A stretch of 15,139 bases of DNA, taken from positions 1 to 15,139 of the forward strand of contig JAGUXE010000048.1 of NCBI GenBank assembly GCA_020061995.1, given 5' to 3'. Source of the DNA: Ignavibacteriales bacterium (GTDB taxonomy: Bacteria; Bacteroidota; Ignavibacteria; Ignavibacteriales; Ignavibacteriaceae). A program made the position numbers and the translations under genes. This document shows positions 8,132 to 15,139 of the stretch, in pieces. How positions within the stretch are numbered: the stretch's first letter is position 1; every line of letters begins with the position of its first letter. The notes beneath the pieces are model-generated. The model made no database searches, was not told the origin of the DNA, and saw only the letters and a program-made list of their open reading frames with translations.

Positions 8132-9478
8132 CTATAAGTAGTTCTGTTTTTTAGCATAAAACGCAAGTTCATCCCTAAATTTAGGATGGGCGATACTAAT
8201 TAAAGCCTTAATTCTATTTCTAATGCTCTGTCCATGTAATTGAACGGCACCGTATTCAGTTACAACATAATGAACATCGGCTCGATTAGTAACAACTCCG
8301 GCAGCTTGTTTCAAAAATGGGACAATTCTAGAGGTATTAAAATCTTTTGTCGTTGATGGAAGAGCAATAATCGGTTTTCCACCTTCCGAGCGCGAGGCTC
8401 CTCGAATAAAATCTACCTGACCACCAAAACCACTGTATATTCTAGGACCAATTGAATCAGAACACACTTGTCCTGTAATATCCACTTCAATAGCAGAATT
8501 GATTGCGGTCATCCTGTAGTTCTGTGCAACAACAAATGGATCGTTTACATATTCCTGTGGATGGAATTCAATTAAAGGATTATTATTAATAAACTGATAT
8601 AACCTTTGTGTACCGAGGACAAATCCGGCAATTATCTTTCCTTGGTGTAACCTCTTTTTGCTATTTGTTATAATTCCTCTTTCAACTAGTTCAATAATTC
8701 CATCGGAAAACATTTCTGAATGTATCCCCAAATCTTTCTTGGTATATAAAAACTTTAATACATTATCTGGAATAACACCTATCCCCATTTGTAATGTTGA
8801 ACCATCTTCAATTAAATTTGCAATATGCTGACCAATATTGGAATAAACCTCTTCCATCTCAGGAGTTAAAACTTTTTCACTCTGAGGGAGTTCTGATACA
8901 AGATCATCTGCTTCGATAATGTAGTTTATCCGATTTATGTGAATAAAACAATCACCAAGTACTCGAGGCATATTCGGATTTATTTGAGCAATAATTATAT
9001 CCGCTTTTTCAGCAGCCGTTTTAGTAATTCCAACTTCAACACCATAACTACAAAAACCATGTTCATCAGGCGGTGAGAGATGAACGAATGCAACATTAGG
9101 TTTAATAATACCACGCGCAAATAGGAGTGGAACTTCATAAAGATAAACCGGTACATAATCAGCTCGACCGTCAGCAAAAGCTTTTCTTGCTTCTCCCCCC
9201 ATAAATGTTGCAAGATGTCTAAATTTACCTTCAAAACCGGGTTTAAGATAAGGAAGTGTACCAACCGATAGAGCATGAATCAACTCAATATTTTCTAAGT
9301 CGTTTCTTTTAACAAGTGCCTCAATTAATCTAAATGGAATTGCACAATTAGAATGAACAACAATTTTATCATTTGATTTTACTACACTTACTGCTTCTTC
9401 AGGAGTAACTACTTTCGAACGGTAGTTTTTTAATATTGATGCAGAATAATTTATTTTATTTGATAATTCAGTAACCAT
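8132..9478 (-). CDS. acetyl-CoA hydrolase/CoA-transferase family (4-hydroxybutyrate- or butyrate-type CoA-transferase)
   Basis: A 448-residue cytoplasmic enzyme of the acetyl-CoA hydrolase/transferase family, which moves CoA between acetyl-CoA and carboxylates such as butyrate, 4-hydroxybutyrate, propionate or succinate. The N-terminal domain includes HLSPPDEHGFCSYG (133-146). The C-terminal domain carries GIGVIPDNV (232-240), then GIHSEMFSDG (251-260), whose Glu255 matches the active-site glutamate that forms the glutamyl-CoA thioester in 4-hydroxybutyrate CoA-transferase. SGFGGQVDFIRGA (349-361) is the glycine-rich CoA-binding loop, and VVTEYGAVQLHG (405-416) is a family motif. The gene starts 11 bp after the ald-like gene and ends 3 bp before the phosphatase gene. 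The substrate cannot be read from sequence; the neighbours suggest short-chain acids from amino-acid breakdown. Confidence 0.88.
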   Translation of the reverse strand: MVTELSNKINYSASILKNYRSKVVTPEEAVSVVKSNDKIVVHSNCAIPFRLIEALVKRNDLENIELIHALSVGTLPYLKPGFEGKFRHLATFMGGEARKAFADGRADYVPVYLYEVPLLFARGIIKPNVAFVHLSPPDEHGFCSYGVEVGITKTAAEKADIIIAQINPNMPRVLGDCFIHINRINYIIEADDLVSELPQSEKVLTPEMEEVYSNIGQHIANLIEDGSTLQMGIGVIPDNVLKFLYTKKDLGIHSEMFSDGIIELVERGIITNSKKRLHQGKIIAGFVLGTQRLYQFINNNPLIEFHPQEYVNDPFVVAQNYRMTAINSAIEVDITGQVCSDSIGPRIYSGFGGQVDFIRGASRSEGGKPIIALPSTTKDFNTSRIVPFLKQAAGVVTNRADVHYVVTEYGAVQLHGQSIRNRIKALISIAHPKFRDELAFYAKKQNYL

Positions 9479-9489
9479 ATTTAACTCAA

Positions 9490-10611
9490 TTAATTAGTTG
9501 AAAAAAAATGTATACGTCTGTACTCTAAATCAAAAGTATCAGCTAAAATTTCATTTGAACAAAAACCATTATAAGTACAGACCCCCTTCTGAAGCCCTGA
9601 AAATTCGGATATCGCATTTGCCAAGCCTTTATCAGCTACAGATTGAATATATTGAAGAGCAGAATTTGTTAACCCATAACTTGCCGTTCGTGAAACTAAT
9701 GATGGCATATTAGGAACACAATAATGGATTACATTATGTGTTACAAATGTTGGATCTGAGATTGTTGTAGGACGACTCGTTTCAATGCAACCACCTTGGT
9801 CTATAGAAACATCAACTACAACAGCTCCCTTTTTCATTGTCTTTACCATTTCTTCAGTTACAATATGAGGAGTTTTCTCTCCTTTAATTAATACTGCACC
9901 AATTAAAATATCTGCGAATTTTACACCTCTGGTTATAGTATAAGGATTAGCAACTACAGTTGTAATCTTTCGATCAAATGTCTCATCAATTTTTCTCAAC
10001 CGATTGAGATCTTTATCCAGAACAATAACCTGAGCACCTCTTCCAAGTGCGGTTTTAGCAGCGACGGTACCAACAACTCCAGCCCCAATAATTACAACTG
10101 CAGCCGGAGCAACTCCTGGTATTCCACCCAATAAAATACCACGACTAACTGGATGATTACTTTCAAGGAGTCCTTCTGCTACTTGTATTGCCAGTTGCCC
10201 AGCAATCTCACTCATAGCCTGTAATACGGGAAGTCCAGTCTCATTTTCGATTAATTCATAACTAATTGCAGTCACTTTCTTAGCGATTAATGCATCAAGA
10301 ATTTTCTTTTCTCCAATTGAAAGAAGCAGAAATGAAAATATTATTTGATTTTCTTGTAAATATTGACATTCTTCTTCCGTGATGCGCGCTACTTTAATGA
10401 CACATTCAGATCTTTGAAAAACTTCTTCTGTACTATATACAATAACAGCACCAATATTTTTATAATCTTCATCTGTGAAATGACTTCCTTCACCTGCTCC
10501 ACTCTGAAAATAAACAGTATGTCCAGCCCGAATTAATGAATCTACGCCGGCAGGAGCAACTGCAACGCGTCGCTCTTCAAATTTTGATTCTTTAGGAATT
10601 CCTATTCTCAT
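9490..10611 (-). CDS. ald: alanine dehydrogenase-family protein (catalytic His replaced)
   Basis: This belongs to the alanine dehydrogenase/transhydrogenase family, which interconverts L-alanine and pyruvate plus ammonia with NAD(H). The length of 373 residues is normal. It opens MRIGIPKE with Arg15 in FEERRVAVAPAG, the pyruvate-binding arginine of the family. Lys73 in VIKV stands near the second substrate-binding lysine. The Rossmann loop is IIGAGVVG (174-181). VDVSIDQGGC (266-275) holds Asp271, matching the catalytic Asp270 of the Mycobacterium tuberculosis enzyme. However, the usual [FY]LHLA motif reads FLLLS (94-98), so the catalytic His96 is Leu96, and the KEP after the lysine is also lost. 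It may be a changed or weak alanine dehydrogenase, or act on another substrate. It ends 11 bp before the CoA-transferase gene. Confidence 0.8.
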   Translation of the reverse strand: MRIGIPKESKFEERRVAVAPAGVDSLIRAGHTVYFQSGAGEGSHFTDEDYKNIGAVIVYSTEEVFQRSECVIKVARITEEECQYLQENQIIFSFLLLSIGEKKILDALIAKKVTAISYELIENETGLPVLQAMSEIAGQLAIQVAEGLLESNHPVSRGILLGGIPGVAPAAVVIIGAGVVGTVAAKTALGRGAQVIVLDKDLNRLRKIDETFDRKITTVVANPYTITRGVKFADILIGAVLIKGEKTPHIVTEEMVKTMKKGAVVVDVSIDQGGCIETSRPTTISDPTFVTHNVIHYCVPNMPSLVSRTASYGLTNSALQYIQSVADKGLANAISEFSGLQKGVCTYNGFCSNEILADTFDLEYRRIHFFSTN

Positions 10612-10671
10612 AATAACCCGACTTTTTAATTATTTAATATTCTTACAATCTGCAATTAGCAGTATTTTTTT

Positions 10672-12396
10672 TTAATTTTCAACTAATTGATCATTATTAA
10701 CTAAATATCTTTTAATTTTTTGAGTAGTGGTTTTTTCAAACTCATTTTGTCTAATAACAAACTTTTTAATTTGTTTAAATGCTGATAGTTGCTGGTTCGT
10801 TTCTTTTATAACCTTCGAAACGGTTTGTTGAATCAGCTCTTCGGTAATTTGCTGATCAAGTTTATTTGCATACTCAATAAAAGCTTCGGAATCAATTACT
10901 ATTTGAGCGGCAATAATTTCATCATGTTTATTGTCTCGCATACCATAAACCAATGATTCCATTACAAAAGGACTACGATTGAGAATGTCTTCAATCTCCT
11001 CAGGAAAAACATTTTTACCATTGTTTGCAATAATAACATTCTTCTTTCGTCCACTTATATGGAGGAACCCATCAGAATCTATATAACCTAAATCACCCGT
11101 CTTAAACCATTCACCATCAAAAGTTTGTTCAGTCATTTGTTGGTTTTTATAGTAACCTAACATAACACTTTTTCCTTTTGCAAAAACTTCACCAATGCCA
11201 TCGGTATCTTTATCATGAATTTTAATTTCAACACCTGGCAATGGAACTCCCGCAGCATCATCCTTAAAGAATTCAATTGGGTTCAAAGTTAAAATCGGTG
11301 AAGTTTCTGTTAATCCATAACCTTGTATAAAAGTAAATCCAAATTCTCCCAAACCTTTCGCTACCTTAGGATCCGGTGCTGCACCGCCAGCAATGAACAG
11401 TCTAATAGAACCACCAAATTTTTTGTGAATCTCTTTAAATATTTTCTTTTTTGATTCTTTCCATCCCACTTTTTCAAAGACCTCTGTAACTTTAATCAAT
11501 GGTTTAATAATTTTAGATTTAACTTTATCATCATTGATTGTTTTATAAATTCGCTTAAACATTTTATCATACAACAAAGGAACAGCGAGTAAAATTGTAG
11601 CACTTACTTTCTGTAAATCCTCAACAACAGTTTTTAATGATCGGGCGTAATGAACAGATGCACCACTGTAAAGTGGACATAAAAAACCACATGTGCATTC
11701 ATAAGTATGATGAATCGGCAATACAGATAGGAAACGATCTTCAGGCTTTATAAGAATGATTTGTCTCATTCCCATTAGATTTGCTGCAAGATTTTGCTGA
11801 CTAAGCATAACGCCTTTAGCTCGCCCTAATGAGCCTGATGTAAAAATTATTTCAGCAACTTCACCTGAATTTATTTGAGGAAGATTATCAATCGGAAGCT
11901 TATCTGCTTTCCTAATAAGTTCAGTCATTGAATAAAAGAGATCGTTTTTCTCCCTCACATCCATGCTTATACGATGTTTAATTTTCTTCAATACGGTTAT
12001 TTCATCTCTCACTAAAGATTCATAAGATTCTGAAAGGATAATTCCCTCTGCATCTGATTCATGTATTATATTCAAAATCTCATTAGAACTTAAATTCTTG
12101 TCGATGGGAACAACCACATAGTTAAATGAAAGGAGTGTTAAGTAAGCCAATCCCCACTGAACTCTATTTTCACCAATCAAGGCTATATGAGTTCTTTCAG
12201 GAATTCCCAGATTTTTAAGAGCATTACCAAAACGCAAAATATTATTTAATAACTCATTATAAGTTAAGGCAGATAATGGAGTGTTTGTCAAATCTTCGAG
12301 TGCTAATTTATTAGAATATTTTTTCTCTGATTGAATTATCATGTCTTGAATTGACGAGATATAATCAACAGCAACTAAAGGTGGTAATTTTTTCAT
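10672..12396 (-). CDS. long-chain fatty-acid-CoA ligase (AMP-forming acyl-CoA synthetase)
   Basis: A 574-residue ANL-superfamily adenylate-forming enzyme that activates a carboxylic acid, probably a fatty acid, with ATP and then CoA. Motifs occur in order: a P-loop TSGSLGRAKGVM at 186-197 (Arg-Ala instead of the common x-Pro before the lysine); YGLTETSP at 360-367 for ATP binding; TGDLG at 433-437, whose Asp binds the ribose; SGRKKN at 448-453 in the hinge; and Lys560 in TTTQKIKRYL at the place of the catalytic A10 lysine. The HHTYE segment near 229-233 and the insertion around 285-325 resemble bacterial FadD/long-chain synthetases more than acetyl-CoA synthetase. The ATG follows an A-rich leader with no clear Shine-Dalgarno. 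It starts 39 bp after the second PLP enzyme gene and ends 60 bp before ald. Chain-length preference is not readable. Confidence 0.87.
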   Translation of the reverse strand: MKKLPPLVAVDYISSIQDMIIQSEKKYSNKLALEDLTNTPLSALTYNELLNNILRFGNALKNLGIPERTHIALIGENRVQWGLAYLTLLSFNYVVVPIDKNLSSNEILNIIHESDAEGIILSESYESLVRDEITVLKKIKHRISMDVREKNDLFYSMTELIRKADKLPIDNLPQINSGEVAEIIFTSGSLGRAKGVMLSQQNLAANLMGMRQIILIKPEDRFLSVLPIHHTYECTCGFLCPLYSGASVHYARSLKTVVEDLQKVSATILLAVPLLYDKMFKRIYKTINDDKVKSKIIKPLIKVTEVFEKVGWKESKKKIFKEIHKKFGGSIRLFIAGGAAPDPKVAKGLGEFGFTFIQGYGLTETSPILTLNPIEFFKDDAAGVPLPGVEIKIHDKDTDGIGEVFAKGKSVMLGYYKNQQMTEQTFDGEWFKTGDLGYIDSDGFLHISGRKKNVIIANNGKNVFPEEIEDILNRSPFVMESLVYGMRDNKHDEIIAAQIVIDSEAFIEYANKLDQQITEELIQQTVSKVIKETNQQLSAFKQIKKFVIRQNEFEKTTTQKIKRYLVNNDQLVEN

Positions 12397-12435
12397 TTTA
12401 TTCTCTGTTTATTTATTAATTATATTTTTTTTAGT

Positions 12436-13764
12436 CTAGATTATTTCCAAACATCTGTCAAGATCGAGAAGGAGATCATCTATGTTTTCCAATCCAACAG
12501 CAATTCGTATTCCTCCGGCATCAATTCCATAATCAAGAAGTTGTTCTGCCGGAATTAACGAGTGAGTCATAGAAGCAGGATGTTCAATCAAAGTTCTGGT
12601 GTGACCTAAACTCACGGCGAGAGTCATCGTATATGCGTTTTTTGCAGCATAATTCATTAATAGCCTACCGTTTTCTCTTATCTGTTCAAAATTATACCCT
12701 TTTAAAGTGAAATAGAGTAAACTTCCGGGAGCAAAATTGCCATCAAAATCAGTCATTTGTTTTCTTGCTATTTCATAATTTTCAGATAACGGGAGTCCCG
12801 GATAATTAACATGATCAACTTTTGGATGTGCTTCTAAAAATTCAGCAATTCTCTGTGCATTCTTCATCTGCCTTGAAATGCGAAGATGTAAAGTAGGTAA
12901 TCCGTAGGTTAGAATTGTCCATGCGGATTTGGTATTCAGTACTGCTCCAAAATCTTTTCGTACAATAAGAAGAAGATCTCTAAAAATCTTAGGTCCAATT
13001 ACAACTCCTCCCATATCAGTTCCAAACCCACCGATTCCTTTTGTTAATGAATGAACAACAAAGTCGGCACCAAATTCTATCGGTCTTTGGCAATAAGGAG
13101 TAGCAAACGTATTGTCTACAACAATATAAATTTTGCGTTCATCGGAACGTTTTTCATTTATTGCATCAACTTTTTTCTTAATTGCTTCAAGATTAATAAT
13201 ATCAAGATTTGGATTTGCTGGAGTTTCAAAATAGATTACCCGAGTTTGTTCCGTTACGACCTTATCAATTAAATCTACATTTTTAAGATCAACAGCTATA
13301 TTTTTAATGTTATATCGGGGGTACCAATTATTGAGAAGCGATAATGTGCAGCCATATAATGTTTTGTGGGAAATTATTTCATCCCCCGATTTGGTAAGAA
13401 CGCAAAGAATTCCAGAAATAGCACCCATACCTGTTGCGAAGGTTACAGCAGTTTCACCTTTTTCAACATATGCTAAGTTTTCTTCTAATAAATCTTTGTT
13501 CGGTTCACCAAGCCGATCATAAATATAAATTGGTTTTGCATCTGCATTATGAGCATCAAGATTTGCAAATTCGGCAAATCCTTCTGCGCCGCGTTCAACA
13601 GAATCAAGTCGGAAAATAACAGAATTGGTTACAGGTGGAACGACATGATGTGAATAATCCCATTTCTTGGAAACATTTTTACCATAGATTAAATGGGTTT
13701 CCATTGAATAAGAAGAATCATCAAGGATTAGTGATTCTCTTTTTACTTCTTTTGGATCAGACAT
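12436..13764 (-). CDS. Cys/Met-metabolism PLP enzyme, methionine gamma-lyase-like
   Basis: A fold-type I PLP enzyme of the Cys/Met metabolism family, 442 residues against about 400 for most members. The cofactor lysine is K242 in HSLTKGIGG; Asp217 in VVDNTF pairs with the pyridine nitrogen; ATGMGAISG (110-118) binds phosphate; Tyr82 and Arg84 are the partner-subunit residues. Cys139 in LYGCT matches the cysteine typical of methionine gamma-lyase (Cys116 in Pseudomonas putida). The C-terminal AVSLG, HPASMTH and VGLENIDDLL segments also resemble that enzyme, which splits methionine to methanethiol, ammonia and 2-oxobutyrate. Deviations are GEPN for the usual NPT (86-89), GGFGTDMGG after the lysine, and an insertion near 60-80. 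O-acetylhomoserine sulfhydrylase is the main alternative. It lies 88 bp after the gamma-lyase/synthase gene, behind a GGGGGAATT leader. Confidence 0.72.
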   Translation of the reverse strand: MSDPKEVKRESLILDDSSYSMETHLIYGKNVSKKWDYSHHVVPPVTNSVIFRLDSVERGAEGFAEFANLDAHNADAKPIYIYDRLGEPNKDLLEENLAYVEKGETAVTFATGMGAISGILCVLTKSGDEIISHKTLYGCTLSLLNNWYPRYNIKNIAVDLKNVDLIDKVVTEQTRVIYFETPANPNLDIINLEAIKKKVDAINEKRSDERKIYIVVDNTFATPYCQRPIEFGADFVVHSLTKGIGGFGTDMGGVVIGPKIFRDLLLIVRKDFGAVLNTKSAWTILTYGLPTLHLRISRQMKNAQRIAEFLEAHPKVDHVNYPGLPLSENYEIARKQMTDFDGNFAPGSLLYFTLKGYNFEQIRENGRLLMNYAAKNAYTMTLAVSLGHTRTLIEHPASMTHSLIPAEQLLDYGIDAGGIRIAVGLENIDDLLLDLDRCLEII

Positions 13765-13774
13765 AATTCCCCCG

Positions 13775-13803
13775 AATTTTGTTTAATTATTAAATACAAA
13801 ATT
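13775..13803. repeat. imperfect AT-rich inverted repeat before the methionine gamma-lyase-like gene
   Basis: The arms AATTTTGT-TTAA and TTAA-AT-ACAAAATT face each other across a short TTA centre, with a two-base difference between arms. The repeat sits 11 bp upstream of the ATG at 13764, inside the only longer gap (88 bp) between the two PLP genes. It could be an operator, a weak transcript hairpin, or chance symmetry in AT-rich DNA. No U-run typical of an intrinsic terminator follows it. Confidence 0.35.
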
Positions 13804-13804
13804 A
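13797..13804 (-). promoter_or_regulatory. possible Bacteroidota-type -7 element (TAATTTTG)
   Basis: The minus strand reads TAATTTTG here, a full match to the TAnnTTTG -7 consensus of Bacteroidota primary sigma factors, about 32 nt upstream of the ATG of the methionine gamma-lyase-like gene. A TTG lies 14 nt further upstream, shorter than the usual spacing to the -33 element, so the match is incomplete. It overlaps the inverted repeat, which would suit a repressor site. In AT-rich DNA such octamers occur often by chance. Confidence 0.2.
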
Positions 13805-13852
13805 ACGATTATTAATCTCAAATTCAGAAAAAAAGAATCGATATTTGTTAAA

Positions 13853-14986
13853 TTATTTTAAAGCATTTTCGAGATCAATCAGTAAATCATCAACATCTTC
13901 AATACCGACTGATAACCTTATTAAATTATCCGTCAGCCCAAAACTTTCTCTTTTTTCTTTCGGGACAGATGCATGTGTCATTGTAACTGGATGGCAAACT
14001 AAACTTTCCACACCACCTAAACTTTCAGCCAGTGTGAAAACTTTAAGCTTTTTTAGAAATGATTTTGCGATATCATAATTACCCAATTTAAGTGTAACTA
14101 TACCTCCAAAACCTCTTGTTTGTTTTTTGGCTAATTCATGCTGGGGATGTGAAAGAAGTCCAGGATAAATAACATTTTCTACAGCTTCATGTTTTTCTAG
14201 ATATTCTGCAATTATTTTAGAATTGAACTCATGACGTTCCATTCTTACTGCAAGTGTTTTTGTAGAGCGAAGCGTAAGCCAACAATCAAAGGGAGAAGGA
14301 ATTGCACCGAGTGAGTTTTGTGTATATCTAAGTTTTTTTTCAATCTGGTCATTATTTGTAACCACAATTCCACCTATAATATCACTGTGTCCATTTAAAT
14401 ATTTGGTAGTACTGTGAAGAACAATATCGATCCCATACTCGATTGGATTTTGAAAAAAGGGACTCATAAAAGTATTATCAACAACACTTACTAAATTATT
14501 TTGCTTACAAATTGAAGCAACTTCTTTTAAATCTGTGAGTGTTAACATTGGGTTTGTTGGTGTTTCGATATAAACAAGTTTTGTATTCGACTTAATTGCA
14601 TTTTTTACATTTTCAGAATCTCGTGTATCGACCCAAGAAAATTCGATGCCGTATTGAGTCATTATTATCTCAAATAATCTGTAAGTACCACCATAAATAC
14701 TATCTGTTGCAACTACATGATCTCCTGACTTAATTAGTCCCATAATAGCATGGATAGCAGCAATCCCTGATGAAAAGGCAATCCCCGCTCTGCCTTTTTC
14801 AAGTCTTGCAATGTTTTTTTCTAGAGCTGAGCGAGTAAGATTATGAGTTCTTCCATATTCATATCCTTTATGAATACCAAGTTCTTCTTGAGCATAAGTA
14901 GATGTTAAGTAAACCGGTGTTATTACTGCTCCGGTAGCTAAATCAGGTTCTTGCCCTGCATGGATAGCATCTGTTGAAAACCCCAT
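13853..14986 (-). CDS. cystathionine gamma-lyase/gamma-synthase family PLP enzyme
   Basis: A 377-residue trans-sulfuration enzyme, normal length for the family. It joins or splits cystathionine, linking homoserine, cysteine and methionine. The cofactor lysine is K195 in HSTTKYLNGHSD, the classic signature of cystathionine gamma-lyase and gamma-synthase. FSSGIAAIHA (71-80) holds the phosphate-binding loop, Asp170 in VVDNTF contacts the pyridine ring, Tyr44 and Arg46 in YEYGRTHN reach into the neighbouring active site, ESLGGVESL is at 321-329, and Arg357 in IRLSVGIED binds the substrate carboxylate. The common NPT is NLT here (49-51), a small deviation. Lyase and synthase cannot be separated by eye; metB and metC-like names are both possible. 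The ATG is 17 bp after the fmt stop, with AGGA nine bases upstream, so it is likely cotranscribed with fmt. Confidence 0.88.
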   Translation of the reverse strand: MGFSTDAIHAGQEPDLATGAVITPVYLTSTYAQEELGIHKGYEYGRTHNLTRSALEKNIARLEKGRAGIAFSSGIAAIHAIMGLIKSGDHVVATDSIYGGTYRLFEIIMTQYGIEFSWVDTRDSENVKNAIKSNTKLVYIETPTNPMLTLTDLKEVASICKQNNLVSVVDNTFMSPFFQNPIEYGIDIVLHSTTKYLNGHSDIIGGIVVTNNDQIEKKLRYTQNSLGAIPSPFDCWLTLRSTKTLAVRMERHEFNSKIIAEYLEKHEAVENVIYPGLLSHPQHELAKKQTRGFGGIVTLKLGNYDIAKSFLKKLKVFTLAESLGGVESLVCHPVTMTHASVPKEKRESFGLTDNLIRLSVGIEDVDDLLIDLENALK

Positions 14987-15003
14987 TGTTGTATCCTAAA
15001 TTA

Positions 15004-15139
15004 TTAAGAAAGTTTATACCCTCTAACAAATTCTTCACTTTTCATAACTCTTTTCCCTTCAGGTTGGATTTCAAGTATTTCTAGTGTACCGTCAGAACAA
15101 CCAACAAATAATTGAGATTTATTCTGGAAAAAATCTCCA
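15004..15139 (-). CDS. fmt: methionyl-tRNA formyltransferase, C-terminal end (partial)
   Basis: Only the last 44 codons and the TAA stop are in the window; the frame is open to the right edge. The visible peptide contains LFVGCSDGTLEILEIQPEGK followed by RVM, then EEFVRGYKL. This matches the C-terminal tRNA-binding domain of methionyl-tRNA formyltransferase, which ends in a DG.L.I.E.Q.EGKR.M...EF.RGY pattern. The enzyme formylates Met-tRNA for translation initiation, using 10-formyl-tetrahydrofolate. The stop is 17 bp before the gamma-lyase/synthase gene, so fmt is probably the upstream part of that operon. The catalytic domain is outside the window, so its completeness cannot be judged. Confidence 0.85.
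   Translation of the reverse strand, partial: GDFFQNKSQLFVGCSDGTLEILEIQPEGKRVMKSEEFVRGYKLS

Noticed and set aside
8995..9276. Minus-strand 93-codon ORF inside the CoA-transferase gene
   Set aside because: It is a shifted frame of a gene whose motifs run uninterrupted through the region; the translation is a Leu/Val/Phe-rich shadow.
10650..10673. Terminator-like CTGCAATTAGCAG hairpin followed by a T run, plus orientation
   Set aside because: The stem is only 4 bp and there is no plus-strand gene to terminate; in the minus direction, where the genes run, no T run follows.
208..15006. Genome-wide TGA = Trp genetic code
   Set aside because: Trp codons I checked in these genes are TGG, and only one in-frame TGA exists in about 13 kb of coding sequence; a reassigned code would normally show many.

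Overview
All gene content lies on the minus strand of an AT-rich, densely packed bacterial segment. The best lineage marker is a very long SprA protein, the outer-membrane translocon of the type IX secretion system (T9SS). That system is confined to the Bacteroidota/Chlorobiota/Ignavibacteriota group and relatives. Most starts have A/T-rich leaders and weak Shine-Dalgarno sequences, which fits that group. I would guess an Ignavibacteria- or Bacteroidota-like organism, but the sequence does not fix the class.

In transcription order (high to low coordinates) the window holds: the last 44 codons of fmt (15139-15004); two different Cys/Met-metabolism PLP enzymes, one of the cystathionine gamma-lyase/synthase type (14986-13853) and one resembling methionine gamma-lyase (13764-12436); a long-chain acyl-CoA synthetase (12396-10672); an alanine dehydrogenase-family protein (10611-9490); an acetyl-CoA hydrolase/CoA-transferase family protein (9478-8132); and a PPP-family metallophosphatase (8128-7439). 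Gaps of 3 to 88 bp suggest one or two operons. The enzymes handle sulfur amino acids, alanine, fatty acids and CoA thioesters. They could form a small amino-acid/acyl-CoA catabolic set, but that link is inferred from proximity.

After a 292-bp AT-rich gap comes sprA (7146-208), then a small two-helix membrane protein that runs off the left edge (187-1).

The most notable point is that sprA is split by a single TGA codon (5022-5020). It lies in frame: 24 sense codons join it to the GTG where an ORF finder restarts the second half. Reading through gives 2312 residues, the normal SprA size, and family motifs continue on both sides. The second half has no signal peptide of its own. No complete neighbouring gene ends in TGA and Trp is written TGG, so candidate explanations are a point nonsense mutation, a sequencing or assembly error, or local recoding. 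A second oddity is that the alanine dehydrogenase-like protein has Leu where the catalytic His of the family should be. I found no RNA genes, CRISPR arrays, insertion sequences or clear intrinsic terminators.
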